From positions 1 through 64,000 of the forward strand of contig JAFGHR010000038.1 in the NCBI GenBank assembly GCA_016930015.1: a stretch of DNA of 64,000 nucleotides. Reading direction: 5' to 3'. Source of the DNA: Anaerolineae bacterium. Lineage in GTDB: Bacteria; Chloroflexota; Anaerolineae; Aggregatilineales; Aggregatilineaceae. Position 1 is the stretch's first letter. Each line of letters starts with the position of its first letter. This document shows positions 9,041 to 17,651 of this stretch, one piece after another. A program made the position numbers and the translations under genes. Under the pieces are notes generated by a model. It was not told where the DNA came from. It searched no databases and saw nothing but the letters and a program-made list of their open reading frames with translations.

Positions 9041-9748
9041 TCAATCCGCTTTTGTGCCAATACCTTCCAAAACTAATTTGATATACATGCTTACGACACG
9101 TTCGGCAGGCATCGTGTCATCCACCATCTGGAAATAGGCGTTCAGGTGGGGCAGGAGCTGCGGATCGGTGACCGCAATCGCCAGCCCGTACACAACCCGC
9201 GTGGCCGCTTCCAAATCCACATCAGGCCGGATTTCGCCCCGTTCTGCCGCATTCACCAACATCTGGCGCAGTGTATCCTGAAGTGCCGCCGCAACCGGGC
9301 GAACCAGTTTTTCGGTTAACTGTGGATCACCACCCTGATACGTGGCCCGAATAAACAGGCGCAGCGGCTTCAGATAGAGTTCAGTCCATTCCAGCGCACC
9401 CGCCACATAGGCCGCTAACCCATCTTTCAGCGGCATCGCCGCCAGCATGGGGCCAAATACCCGTATCGACTCGATCAATATCCGCGCGGACAATGTCACG
9501 GCAAAGTTCAGCATGCCGTCTCGATCATTAAAGTAGGTGTAGAGCGATCCCACCGATACCCCGGCGCGTTCGGCAACCTGTTTGATGTTAATTGACACCG
9601 GTCCCCTATCGGCAGCTTCATCCAGGATCGCATCCCAGATAATCTGCTGCCGTTCCGGGTCCAGACGCCGGAACGTGCGCGTCACTATGTCCTCGCGCTC
9701 AAGCTGCAAAATGTGGCTGTGAATGTGGAGCCAGTTCGAAGTTGCCAT
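9041..9748 (-). CDS. TetR-family transcriptional regulator
   Basis: A 235-residue one-component repressor. The N-terminal helix-turn-helix is clear at about residues 46-75 (IKQVAERAGVSVGSLYTYF), followed by an all-helical ligand-binding domain. About 25 extra residues precede the usual TetR start, so initiation may be internal. It is first in a leftward operon with an ABC exporter, which is the classic arrangement for ligand-induced efflux. A perfect inverted repeat lies 6 bases upstream of the start codon, suggesting that the protein represses its own operon. The ligand is unknown. Confidence 0.9.
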   Translation of the reverse strand: MATSNWLHIHSHILQLEREDIVTRTFRRLDPERQQIIWDAILDEAADRGPVSINIKQVAERAGVSVGSLYTYFNDRDGMLNFAVTLSARILIESIRVFGPMLAAMPLKDGLAAYVAGALEWTELYLKPLRLFIRATYQGGDPQLTEKLVRPVAAALQDTLRQMLVNAAERGEIRPDVDLEAATRVVYGLAIAVTDPQLLPHLNAYFQMVDDTMPAERVVSMYIKLVLEGIGTKAD

Positions 9749-10090
9749 GGATATGAACCCTTGGTTCAGATTTATACTTCTTTCTGTTCATATTTAATCA
9801 CTATACGGTTCATGCGTCAAGCCCGAAAGACACAATACGCCCGGCGGCACGGCACTAAGAGGCCCGTTGATGATCCGGGGTATTGTCTATTTGGGCGCAA
9901 ATGCTAAATTAGCCCGGTTTATTTGTACGTATCAAATAAATACACTGCTGCAAAAACGCGATACAATCCATCACTTAAGCTCGAGGACTAGCTGTTGTGC
10001 TTGTGTGTCAACATTGTACAAAGCAGAACCAACGGCGAATAATCACCATCCTGCCCAACAGTTCAGTAGAACGAGGAGGCTTAACCATAC
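9749..10090. other. Intergenic region between the divergent tetR operon and the aminotransferase gene
   Basis: This AT-richer stretch holds the tetR operator and a minus-strand TATAAA near 9772, plus a second TetR half-site (GGTTCA) near 9810. At the right end is AGGAGG for the aminotransferase. No credible gene or RNA was seen in the remainder. Confidence 0.6.
9754..9768 (-). promoter_or_regulatory. Candidate TetR operator
   Basis: TGAACC-CTT-GGTTCA is a perfect 6-3-6 inverted repeat located between the tetR start codon and a minus-strand TATAAAT that could be its -10 element. Another GGTTCA half-site occurs about 40 bases upstream. Binding is inferred from symmetry and position. Confidence 0.55.
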
Positions 10091-11308
10091 ATGAGTATCA
10101 GCCAATTAGCCAGGTCAATCGGGGCGTCTCCGACACTCAGTCTTAATGAGGAAGCTCAGATTCTCCGAGCAAAGGGTGAGCCCGTTATCAATATGGCCGC
10201 CGGCGAACCCAAGAATAAAGCGCCCATCACCGCTATCCTAGGCTCTGCCGCCAAGTTAAAAGATGGCGAGGGCAAGTACGCGCCTGTGGATGGCACCCGC
10301 TCACTTAAGAAAGCCATTATTCGATACACTGAGGAGAACTATGGACGGCTGGTTGCCCCGGAAAACATCATTGTTTCCACGGGCGCCAAGCAGTCCCTCT
10401 ATAATTTGCTTTTCTCCATTATTGATCCACAGGATGAAGTGATCATTCTTGCGCCGTATTGGGTGAGTTATCCCGAAATGGTCAAGATGGTGTACGGTAT
10501 CCCGGTCATCGTCACCCCGGAGGATGGCACATTTCATCCTCAGTTCGAAGAAATCGAGCAGGCTGTCAGTTCGTATACCAAAGCGATCATCCTCAACAGC
10601 CCCAGTAATCCCGCCGGGGTCCTGTTGGATGAAGAACTGGTTGCCAAACTCGTGGATTTCTGTGAGCAGCGCAATATTTACCTGATTATGGACGACATTT
10701 ACCACAAGCTGGTATTTGACGGCAAGCGCGCTGTTCCTGGCTACGAATACACCAACAAAGATATTGAATCCACACACGTCATTGTGCTGAACGGGGTTTC
10801 AAAACTCTATGGTATGACCGGCTTCCGGATTGGCTGGACCGTTGCGAATCGCCGGTTGGTTGAAGTCATGACCAATGTGCAGGCTCAAACCACGTCATGT
10901 GCGTCGGTTGTGTCCCAGGCGGCTGCCGAAGGCGCGCTGACCGGCGTCCAGAGTGTGGTCGAGAACCTGCGCCTGACCGTGCAAAACAATCGCGATATCA
11001 TCATGCATGAATTTCGCTCGTTCAGTGATGTCAAGGTTCACAAGCCCGAAGGCACGTTCTACTGCCTGCCGGACTTCCGCGCCTATACCAACGATTCGGT
11101 CGAGCTAGCGCACTTCCTGCTCAAAAAAGCGCTGGTCGTGGCCGTGCCGGGTAAGGAGTTTGGTATGGAAGGCCACCTGCGCATGACGTATTCGGGCACG
11201 GTGAAGGATATCATCAAAGCCGTCGAACGCATCAAGTGGGCATTGGACCCGAACGCTCCGAACGATATCTATATCGGCGACCGCAAACTGGTCAGGGACT
11301 GGCTATAA
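10091..11308 (+). CDS. Class I/II PLP-dependent aminotransferase (aspartate-aminotransferase-like)
   Basis: A 405-residue fold-type I enzyme that transfers amino groups between amino acids and 2-oxo acids. Visible family marks are NMAAGEP near the start, the NSPSNPAG substrate-loop motif at about 173-180, and the PLP lysine in SKLYGMTGFRIGW, whose arginine binds the cofactor phosphate. The length fits subgroup I aspartate aminotransferases. AGGAGG lies 11-12 bases upstream of the ATG. Only two bases separate its stop from the pckA start, so the pair is probably co-transcribed, linking amino-acid and oxaloacetate metabolism. The substrate preference cannot be fixed by eye. Confidence 0.9.
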   Translation: MSISQLARSIGASPTLSLNEEAQILRAKGEPVINMAAGEPKNKAPITAILGSAAKLKDGEGKYAPVDGTRSLKKAIIRYTEENYGRLVAPENIIVSTGAKQSLYNLLFSIIDPQDEVIILAPYWVSYPEMVKMVYGIPVIVTPEDGTFHPQFEEIEQAVSSYTKAIILNSPSNPAGVLLDEELVAKLVDFCEQRNIYLIMDDIYHKLVFDGKRAVPGYEYTNKDIESTHVIVLNGVSKLYGMTGFRIGWTVANRRLVEVMTNVQAQTTSCASVVSQAAAEGALTGVQSVVENLRLTVQNNRDIIMHEFRSFSDVKVHKPEGTFYCLPDFRAYTNDSVELAHFLLKKALVVAVPGKEFGMEGHLRMTYSGTVKDIIKAVERIKWALDPNAPNDIYIGDRKLVRDWL

Positions 11309-11310
11309 CG

Positions 11311-12951
11311 ATGAACAACTTGCTCAACATCAAAACCCCGGCACAAGCACAGGCGTCTGTGTTAAAAAGTGACTACGACCTCAAGAACCACGGTCTGACA
11401 AACCTGAACATGGTCTATTGGAACCTGGCCACCGAAGCGCTCTACGAAGAAATTGTCTTCCGTGGAGAAGGTCAGATCACCCATATGGGGCCGGTCGTCG
11501 TGGATTCCGGCAAGCACCGCGCCCGCGCGGCCCAGGATAAATACATCGTCCGCGAACCCTCAACGGAAGATCACATCTGGTGGGGTGAATACAACCGACC
11601 TATCGGTTCCGACCAGTTCAGTGAAACCCTCAACCGCTTGCAGGGTTACCTGCAAGGGCGTGATCTATTCGTGCAAGACTGCTACGCCGGTGCCGACGAG
11701 CGCTACCGGCTGCCAGTGCGCATCATCGCCGAGTATGCCTGGCACAGTCTTTTTGCGCGTAATATGTTCATTCTGCCACAGAGCAAGGAAGAATACCGGC
11801 AGTATGTCCCCGACTTTACCCTGATCTGTGTACCGTCGTTCCACGCGCACGAACCCATCGACTCGACGCGCACCAGCACGTTCATTATGCTCAACTTCGA
11901 CCAGCAACTGTGCATTCTGGGCGACACGGCTTACGGTGGTGAGATCAAAAAATCGATCTTCACCGTTATGAACTACCTGCTGCCGCTCGAAGGCGTCATG
12001 ACGATGCACTGCTCGGCCAACCAGGACGACGACGGCAACACCGCGCTGTTCTTTGGCCTGTCGGGCACGGGCAAAACAACGTTGTCCGCTGATCCCAAAC
12101 GCGGTTTGATCGGCGATGACGAACACGGCTGGAGCGATGACGGTGTGTTTAACTTTGAGGGCGGCTGTTACGCCAAAGTGATCCAGTTGTCATCCAGCGC
12201 AGAACCGCAGATTTACAGCGCCACCCAGCGCTTTGGGACTATTCTGGAAAATGTAGTCTACGACCCGGTCACACGGTTCATCGATCTTGATGATGACGAA
12301 CTCACCGAAAACACGCGCGCGTCGTATCCGCTGGAGTACATTCCCAACGCGATACCGGAGCGCAGCGGTGGGCATCCCAAAAACATCATTTTGCTCACGT
12401 GTGATGCACAGGGCGTTATGCCGCCCATTGCTCGCCTGACACCCGACCAGGCGCTCTATCACTTCATTTCGGGTTACACCTCAAAAGTCGGCGGCACCGA
12501 GGTTGGGCTGGGCGAGGAACCGGAGATCACGTTCAGCACCTGTTTTGGCGCGCCGTTTATGGTCCATAACCCGGCGTTTTACGGCGACCTGCTCAAACGC
12601 AAAATCCTGCGTTACGATGCGAACTGCTGGCTGGTCAACACCGGTTGGGTGGGGGGACCGTATGGCGTCGGCAAGCGCATCAGCATCCAACACACGCGCA
12701 CCCTGCTGAATGCGGCGCTGAATGGGGCACTGCTTGACGTGGAATACTACACTGATCCCATTTTTAGATTCGAAGTACCCAAGAGCTGCCCGGATGTGCC
12801 CGAAAGTGTGCTGTATCCGGCGCAATCATGGCCCAGCGAGGATGAATACTGGAACAAGTACAGCCAGCTTGCGTCACGCTACATCGGCAATTTCAAGAAA
12901 TTTGCACCCGACTGCCCCCAAGAGGTTTGTGACGCCGGGCCAACACTGTAA
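11311..12951 (+). CDS. pckA: Phosphoenolpyruvate carboxykinase (ATP)
   Basis: A 546-residue enzyme converting oxaloacetate and ATP to phosphoenolpyruvate, CO2 and ADP at the entrance to gluconeogenesis. The nucleotide-binding loop GLSGTGKTTLSADP and the metal-binding GDDEHGW segment that follows it are diagnostic of the ATP-dependent class. Length is normal for the family. The ATG at 11311 is chosen because it lies two bases after the aminotransferase stop and the preceding in-frame codons belong to that gene. No strong ribosome site is present, so translation is probably coupled. A good terminator follows. Confidence 0.95.
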   Translation: MNNLLNIKTPAQAQASVLKSDYDLKNHGLTNLNMVYWNLATEALYEEIVFRGEGQITHMGPVVVDSGKHRARAAQDKYIVREPSTEDHIWWGEYNRPIGSDQFSETLNRLQGYLQGRDLFVQDCYAGADERYRLPVRIIAEYAWHSLFARNMFILPQSKEEYRQYVPDFTLICVPSFHAHEPIDSTRTSTFIMLNFDQQLCILGDTAYGGEIKKSIFTVMNYLLPLEGVMTMHCSANQDDDGNTALFFGLSGTGKTTLSADPKRGLIGDDEHGWSDDGVFNFEGGCYAKVIQLSSSAEPQIYSATQRFGTILENVVYDPVTRFIDLDDDELTENTRASYPLEYIPNAIPERSGGHPKNIILLTCDAQGVMPPIARLTPDQALYHFISGYTSKVGGTEVGLGEEPEITFSTCFGAPFMVHNPAFYGDLLKRKILRYDANCWLVNTGWVGGPYGVGKRISIQHTRTLLNAALNGALLDVEYYTDPIFRFEVPKSCPDVPESVLYPAQSWPSEDEYWNKYSQLASRYIGNFKKFAPDCPQEVCDAGPTL

Positions 12952-12986
12952 AACAACGGCTGCACGTCCACCAGGAGATACACTCT

Positions 12987-13022
12987 CACGCCAGGTCACG
13001 GTTTGTCCTGGCGTGTTTTTTT
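12987..13022 (+). terminator. Rho-independent terminator after pckA
   Basis: CACGCCAGG and CCTGGCGTG form a perfect 9-bp stem with an 11-base loop, followed by seven Ts. It ends just before the stop of the convergent XRE-cupin gene. Confidence 0.9.
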
Positions 13023-13028
13023 CGATTA

Positions 13029-13628
13029 TCACGCTTCGCATACATCCATATGCTGCTGGCGAGCAACAAAAGTACCTTCTATGGTCTGAAACACCAGCAG
13101 CACAATTGCCGGTTGGCTGCCGGGGTTATAAAAACAATGAGGTTGAGTCGCTTCAAATAACAAGCTGTCGCCCTCGTTAAACGTAAACGTCTGGTCGCCA
13201 ACCCGGTATTCAAGCTCACCTTGTAGAAGGAACACAAATTCCTGCCCAGGATGCACGATCGGCTCATGAATGTTGCCCCTCTGAGGGCTGACAGTCATCA
13301 TAAACGGTTCAAGGTGCTGGTGGCGCAGGCCAATGCCCAGGCTTTCAATGACAACGCCGTCCCCCTCTGAGCGCAGCCGTTGGTTTTGTGGAACAAACAC
13401 GGTCGCCTGCTCATGGGCTTCATCAAAAAACGCCGTAATCGGCACGGTTAACCCTGTCGCCAACAAATGCAGCGATGATACTGTGGGCGAATTATCACCA
13501 TGTTCAATACGGCTGATTGCGTTCACGGACAAACCCGATCGTTTAGCAAGTGCGCGCAGAGACAAACCGCGTTGTTCACGTAAAGTACGGATCATCTGGC
13601 CGACATTCGGCCCGGATTGTTCGGTCAT
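13029..13628 (-). CDS. XRE-type regulator with C-terminal cupin domain
   Basis: A 199-residue transcription factor. Residues 10-65 form an XRE helix-turn-helix (SLRALAKRSGLSVNAISRIE). Residues about 120-185 form a small-molecule-sensing cupin, with HEPIVHPGQEFVFLLQGELE and GDSLLF marking the barrel. Proteins of this design often control amino-acid, polyamine or sulfur genes. It is transcribed away from the NifX-like/MBL pair across a 128-base gap that contains overlapping promoter elements, so it may control them or itself. The ligand is unknown. Confidence 0.9.
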   Translation of the reverse strand: MTEQSGPNVGQMIRTLREQRGLSLRALAKRSGLSVNAISRIEHGDNSPTVSSLHLLATGLTVPITAFFDEAHEQATVFVPQNQRLRSEGDGVVIESLGIGLRHQHLEPFMMTVSPQRGNIHEPIVHPGQEFVFLLQGELEYRVGDQTFTFNEGDSLLFEATQPHCFYNPGSQPAIVLLVFQTIEGTFVARQQHMDVCEA

Positions 13629-13683
13629 GACGTATTGCCTCGCTTAATACAGGGGCCAGCACGCGACCATTGTAACATAATAG

Positions 13684-13712
13684 TTGAATTTGAAATACTT
13701 TAGTGATACGAT
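13684..13712 (+). promoter_or_regulatory. Sigma-70-type promoter for the NifX-like gene
   Basis: TTGAAT and TACGAT are separated by exactly 17 bases, 44 bases before the start codon at 13757. The same interval lies between divergent genes, so it is the likely target for the XRE-cupin protein. Confidence 0.5.
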
Positions 13713-13756
13713 GTGGGCGCCAAATCACTGGCCGCTTCTCAGGAGAAACTATCACG

Positions 13757-14167
13757 ATGAAGATCGCTGTTATTACGGATGATGGAACCACGATCAGCCA
13801 ACACTTCGGGCGTGCGCAGCACTACATGGTTTGTACCGTTCAGGATGGCCAGATCATCGAACGCGAACTGCGCGACAAAATGGGGCACCGCCAATTTGTT
13901 ACTGAATCACATGAGCATAACCATGAAACCAGCGCTGACGCCCGTGGGCACGGCTTTGGTGCGGAAGCCGACCGTAAACATGGACACATGATCGACGCTA
14001 TCACCGACTGTGAGGCCCTGCTTGTACGTGGCATGGGGCGTGGGGCGTACCTGGCGCTTCAGCAGGCAAACATCACACCGATCGTAACCGACATTCCAAC
14101 AATAGATGACGCCGTGATGGCTTACGTCAACGGCGAGATCACCGATCGAACCGATCGCTTGCACTAA
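13757..14167 (+). CDS. NifX/NafY-type dinitrogenase iron-molybdenum cofactor family protein with His-rich insert
   Basis: A 136-residue single-domain protein of the NifX/NifB C-terminal family. The opening MKIAVITDDGTTISQHFGRA and the later ALLVRGMGRGAYLALQQANI and PTIDDAVMAYVNGEI are family landmarks; members bind Fe-S or Fe-Mo precursors. Between them sits a histidine-rich insert (about residues 50-77, seven His) suited to metal binding. No nitrogenase genes are in the window, so a role in Fe-S or metal handling is more likely than nitrogen fixation. AGGAG lies 11 bases before the ATG. The MBL-fold gene follows after 19 bases. Confidence 0.85.
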   Translation: MKIAVITDDGTTISQHFGRAQHYMVCTVQDGQIIERELRDKMGHRQFVTESHEHNHETSADARGHGFGAEADRKHGHMIDAITDCEALLVRGMGRGAYLALQQANITPIVTDIPTIDDAVMAYVNGEITDRTDRLH

Positions 14168-14186
14168 CATTTTTGGAGACAAAGAA

Positions 14187-15017
14187 ATGCTTGAGATTAC
14201 GTGCGTTGTCGAAGATACCATCGTACCAGACTCGGCACTTCGCTCGGAGCACGGCATCGCGTTTTACATCAAAACACCCGGTGGACGCCTGTTGTTTGAC
14301 ACGGGCGAAAGTGGTGACGTGTTGGTTCACAACGCCGCACACCTTCACATCGACCTGAGCCAGATCGACGCGCTCGCGCTCAGCCATGCCCACCTGGATC
14401 ACACCGGCGGGGTGCCGGATGTATTGAAGCGTACCCGGCCCATGATTCCACTTTACGCCAGCCCTGATATTTTCCGCGAGCGGTTTGTACGCTCGTTGGA
14501 ACAACCCGTATCATATTGTCTCAAGCTGTCACGCGACGAGTTGGAACAGCATGTAGACCTGCGCCTGAGCGCTGACCCGGTCGAGATAGTGCCCGGCGTG
14601 TGGACGACCGGCGAGATCACGGATCGGACCTCATTTGAAGGGCGCGGTAATATGCACCAGATTCGCGTGGATGGTGAATGGAAACCCGACCCGTACCGCG
14701 ACGATTTATCCCTGGTCCTGGAAACCGGGGACGGGTTGGTTGTGCTGCTGGGTTGTGGTCATGCCGGGCTGTTGAACATTCTCCGGCAGGTCAAGCGCCA
14801 CTTTGACGGCGACATTATCGCCATAGCGGGCGGCACTCACCTGGCCAGCGCCACGGACGCGATGTTACAACAAGCGATCGATGAGTTGAGCACGACTTAC
14901 AACCGGCCACGCCTGTATCCCAATCACTGCACCGGCCAGCGAGCAGTTAACGCGCTGGCTGATGCGTTTGGCAGCCAGGTCCAGCCATGCCCGCCCGGCA
15001 CGATCTTAACGTTCTGA
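14187..15017 (+). CDS. Metallo-beta-lactamase-fold hydrolase (COG1237-like)
   Basis: A 276-residue enzyme with the metal-binding motif SHAHLDHTGG (HxHxDH) at about residues 67-76 and later ligands in GCGHAGLLN. The pattern resembles the COG1237 group, often labelled 7,8-dihydropterin-methyltransferase-like or beta-ribofuranosylaminobenzene-phosphate-synthase-like, which lacks a firm general function. It follows the NifX-like gene closely with its own GGAG site, so the two form a small operon. The substrate is not predictable from the sequence. Confidence 0.85.
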   Translation: MLEITCVVEDTIVPDSALRSEHGIAFYIKTPGGRLLFDTGESGDVLVHNAAHLHIDLSQIDALALSHAHLDHTGGVPDVLKRTRPMIPLYASPDIFRERFVRSLEQPVSYCLKLSRDELEQHVDLRLSADPVEIVPGVWTTGEITDRTSFEGRGNMHQIRVDGEWKPDPYRDDLSLVLETGDGLVVLLGCGHAGLLNILRQVKRHFDGDIIAIAGGTHLASATDAMLQQAIDELSTTYNRPRLYPNHCTGQRAVNALADAFGSQVQPCPPGTILTF

Positions 15018-15056
15018 ACGCGTTGTTTCAGTATTCACACAATAACCAGATCAAAC

Positions 15057-15094
15057 ACAAGGGACATGACCCATTCACGTCCCTTGTATTGTTT
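15057..15094 (+). terminator. Terminator between convergent MBL and secreted-protein genes
   Basis: ACAAGGGAC and GTCCCTTGT form a perfect 9-bp stem with a 13-base loop. ATTGTTTT follows on the plus strand and TGTTTGA on the minus strand, so it may serve both convergent genes. Confidence 0.75.
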
Positions 15095-15117
15095 TGGGTG
15101 GTCATTTGCCCGGCTGA

Positions 15118-17625
15118 TTAACCGGGGTTCTGTGCTTTTAGCGTTCCCTGGCCCGTGCTGGTCTGAAACGACCCTATACATTCGCCGGTGGCCATGCCGA
15201 ACCACTCTGCATCATAGGTGGTCGGGGATGTCATATGCAGCGTAACAATATACTGCACGCCTTCAAGCTCAACAGCCCTGTTGATAAACGTTTTGGGGCC
15301 GTTCGTGATAAACCGGAATGTTTCGCCCTCGATTGTATAATCAAGCGTGCCAGCGGCAGGATCAAGCGTAATGGTAATATCCTGCGTAAATGTGTCCCCG
15401 ATCGCGGTCGGATTATCCATTGATTCGCGGTACCAGATACATTCGCCTACCGTAGACTGGTCCTGTACGGTCAGCGTCTCGGTATACGTGCCGCTGACGA
15501 AGTCTGTCTCGGTAAAATCGGACGAGACCGCACCCGGTGCAGGGGGCTGCTCCGATGTGTCATCTTTGATCTGACCGGTACCCTTCCAAAGCTGCTTACC
15601 ACCTTCACAGTGCGAGCCCGGCTCCAGACGCCCCAGGAATTCGACATCATAGGTTGTGGTTGACGTAAACATGATCGTAAGCTCGTAAATCGTTTCGTCA
15701 TCGGCACCGGGGATCACGCCCGTGTACTTGTCTTCGCTTACCCTGGTGAGTGTGTCATCGTTCCACGTGATCGTCTGGCCGTCGCGGCTGACGTCCAGCG
15801 TGATATCATAGGTCAGTGTGTCGCCGATCTCGGTGTGTGTGCCATCTGCGTTGTACCAATAACAGTCCTCGACCGCGCGTTGTTCCACAACTACCGATGT
15901 TTCCGTATACTCGCCGCTGACATAGGGCTGCCCGCGACCGCCCAGTTCTCCACCGATAACAGGCGCACCTGCTTCGGGGCCTGAGTCGTTAGGCTGGGGC
16001 GGCGTTAACTCCGTCTCGGTATCCGGCGGCGCGGCGGCGACCTCTTCGTCGGAAGGAACCTCTTCGCTAGAAGAGGCATCTTCATCTGCGGGCGGCGTAT
16101 CGTCCACCGGTTCCGGCGGAGTCACGCTGGCACCGGCCTCAGCCACGCCGGTCGCTGTTGCTGCCCCGGTCATCCCGGCACATTCGCCGGACAGCACCTC
16201 GAAGGACATATCAAGCTGGTAAGTCGTCGGCGACGTAAACGTCAGCACATAGTTATTCAGCGCGCTTTCACCAAAAACGAAACTGCCGCTGTACGTCATG
16301 CCGCCATCGTGAGACAGCAGCACCTCGTCCTCGCTGGGATCGATATACGTCAACGTCGAACCATCGGGACTCAGGTGGAGCGTAACATCATATGTATGCG
16401 GCTGGCCGATTACGAGGTCTGCGCCGTCAGAGTAAACCCAGTGGCAGTCACCGACCAGTGATTCGGATGTCGGTGTTGTCGTTTCGCTGTAACCGCCGCT
16501 GTATACCGCGCTGCTCATGCCCGGCGCAAGCTCGGCGGCGGTCGCCGGGTCGAACGTTTCGCCTTCGGTGATCGCACGTGTCAGACCGGGCACGGCGCCC
16601 AGGTCATCAGCCGGAGCCGGGTCAGCCGGTGGAGCGGCGGCTTCCAGCCCGTCAAGTGGCACCGTAGTTTGCATACCGGGCCGCACCGTTACCGTTTTGT
16701 CGAACGCGGTAACAGCGATCTCGCCGTTTAACCCGCTGACCGACAGGTCGCCGTTTAACGCGGCTTGCAGGAACCCGGCGCTGGCGAATTCCAGTTCGAC
16801 GCCGTTGACCATCACGTGCGCGCGCTGTCCCGCCGGTGATTTTACAAGCAGGCCGTCCGGCGTATCATCACACTGGCCGGTATTGCCGCTTTCGAGCAAA
16901 AATGCCTGCATCGGACGGGTATATGTCGCCCCGGCTTCGCCCGGCTCAACTTCCGACAGCGTGGTGATATCACAATTGACCGTGATCAGCGGCACATACA
17001 CCCAACCCGGCGCACCGTCCAGATCGACTCTCAGCCAGTCACCCGCCGTGTTGCGTCCATTGGCGACCGCCGTGCTGCCGGCTTCGAGCACATCGACGAC
17101 CCGGTAATTGGTCCCCGGCCCGCTGCGCACGTTGATGTTATTGCCCTGGATGCTGATCTGGCACGTCGGCATAGCCGCCAGCGCCGGATCGACCGTGTTA
17201 GTGACTTCGGTGTCTCCAAACAACACAAACGTCATGGCTTGATCCCCGGCGTCGGGCAAATCCGCCTGGACCTTCATCATCGCCACGCCCCAGATGCCGG
17301 GTAACGGGTCGGCGGGTTTGGTGACCAGCGCTTGCAGGTCAACCAATGGGGCGATATCACCGTTTGTTTCGAACTGAATCCCGCTCACCCCCGGCTGGAA
17401 CGTCGCGGTCACCAGCGTATGGCCGTAACACGCCTCGTTGAGCCCCATATCCGCGCAAAACGTCCCGATCGCGCTCAGCGCTTCATGAACCAACTGGTCA
17501 CACGCATCCGACTGCGAGTGTACCGGCTGGGGCGGGGTACTCCCGGCGGCAGCAGCCAGCAGCACGACTCCGCACACCAGCCACACACGCAGCCAACGAT
17601 ATCGTGAAATGTGTCGTAACATCAT
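15118..17625 (-). CDS. Secreted SH3/FecR-like protein with three C-terminal beta repeats
   Basis: An 835-residue exported protein. Residues 1-38 are a signal peptide. Residues 39-150 form an unnamed module (conserved NEACYGHTLV, then DLQALVT and WGVAM). An SH3b domain follows (INVRSGPGTNYRVVDVLEAG, about 163-225), then a FecR-like beta domain (about 245-330). The C-terminus carries three copies of a roughly 120-residue repeat near 375-493, 563-685 and 705-835, each with xGxYxET, CxWY or CHWV, GDTxTYDIT and TSPTTYD. A Pro/Glu/Asp-rich linker separates copies 1 and 2. It is second in a leftward pair with a shorter paralogue. It probably acts at or outside the cell surface; the function is unknown. 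Confidence 0.8.
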   Translation of the reverse strand: MMLRHISRYRWLRVWLVCGVVLLAAAAGSTPPQPVHSQSDACDQLVHEALSAIGTFCADMGLNEACYGHTLVTATFQPGVSGIQFETNGDIAPLVDLQALVTKPADPLPGIWGVAMMKVQADLPDAGDQAMTFVLFGDTEVTNTVDPALAAMPTCQISIQGNNINVRSGPGTNYRVVDVLEAGSTAVANGRNTAGDWLRVDLDGAPGWVYVPLITVNCDITTLSEVEPGEAGATYTRPMQAFLLESGNTGQCDDTPDGLLVKSPAGQRAHVMVNGVELEFASAGFLQAALNGDLSVSGLNGEIAVTAFDKTVTVRPGMQTTVPLDGLEAAAPPADPAPADDLGAVPGLTRAITEGETFDPATAAELAPGMSSAVYSGGYSETTTPTSESLVGDCHWVYSDGADLVIGQPHTYDVTLHLSPDGSTLTYIDPSEDEVLLSHDGGMTYSGSFVFGESALNNYVLTFTSPTTYQLDMSFEVLSGECAGMTGAATATGVAEAGASVTPPEPVDDTPPADEDASSSEEVPSDEEVAAAPPDTETELTPPQPNDSGPEAGAPVIGGELGGRGQPYVSGEYTETSVVVEQRAVEDCYWYNADGTHTEIGDTLTYDITLDVSRDGQTITWNDDTLTRVSEDKYTGVIPGADDETIYELTIMFTSTTTYDVEFLGRLEPGSHCEGGKQLWKGTGQIKDDTSEQPPAPGAVSSDFTETDFVSGTYTETLTVQDQSTVGECIWYRESMDNPTAIGDTFTQDITITLDPAAGTLDYTIEGETFRFITNGPKTFINRAVELEGVQYIVTLHMTSPTTYDAEWFGMATGECIGSFQTSTGQGTLKAQNPG

Positions 17626-17651
17626 GGTTCCCCCTGATACTCACTCAAATT

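Noticed and set aside
9867..10094. Short rightward frame of 75 codons before the aminotransferase
   Set aside because: It overlaps the ribosome site and the start of the aminotransferase gene, and its translation has no protein-like pattern.
13029..15017. Nitrogen-fixation cluster suggested by the NifX-like gene
   Set aside because: No nifH, nifD, nifK or other nif genes occur. The family is also common in non-fixing organisms.
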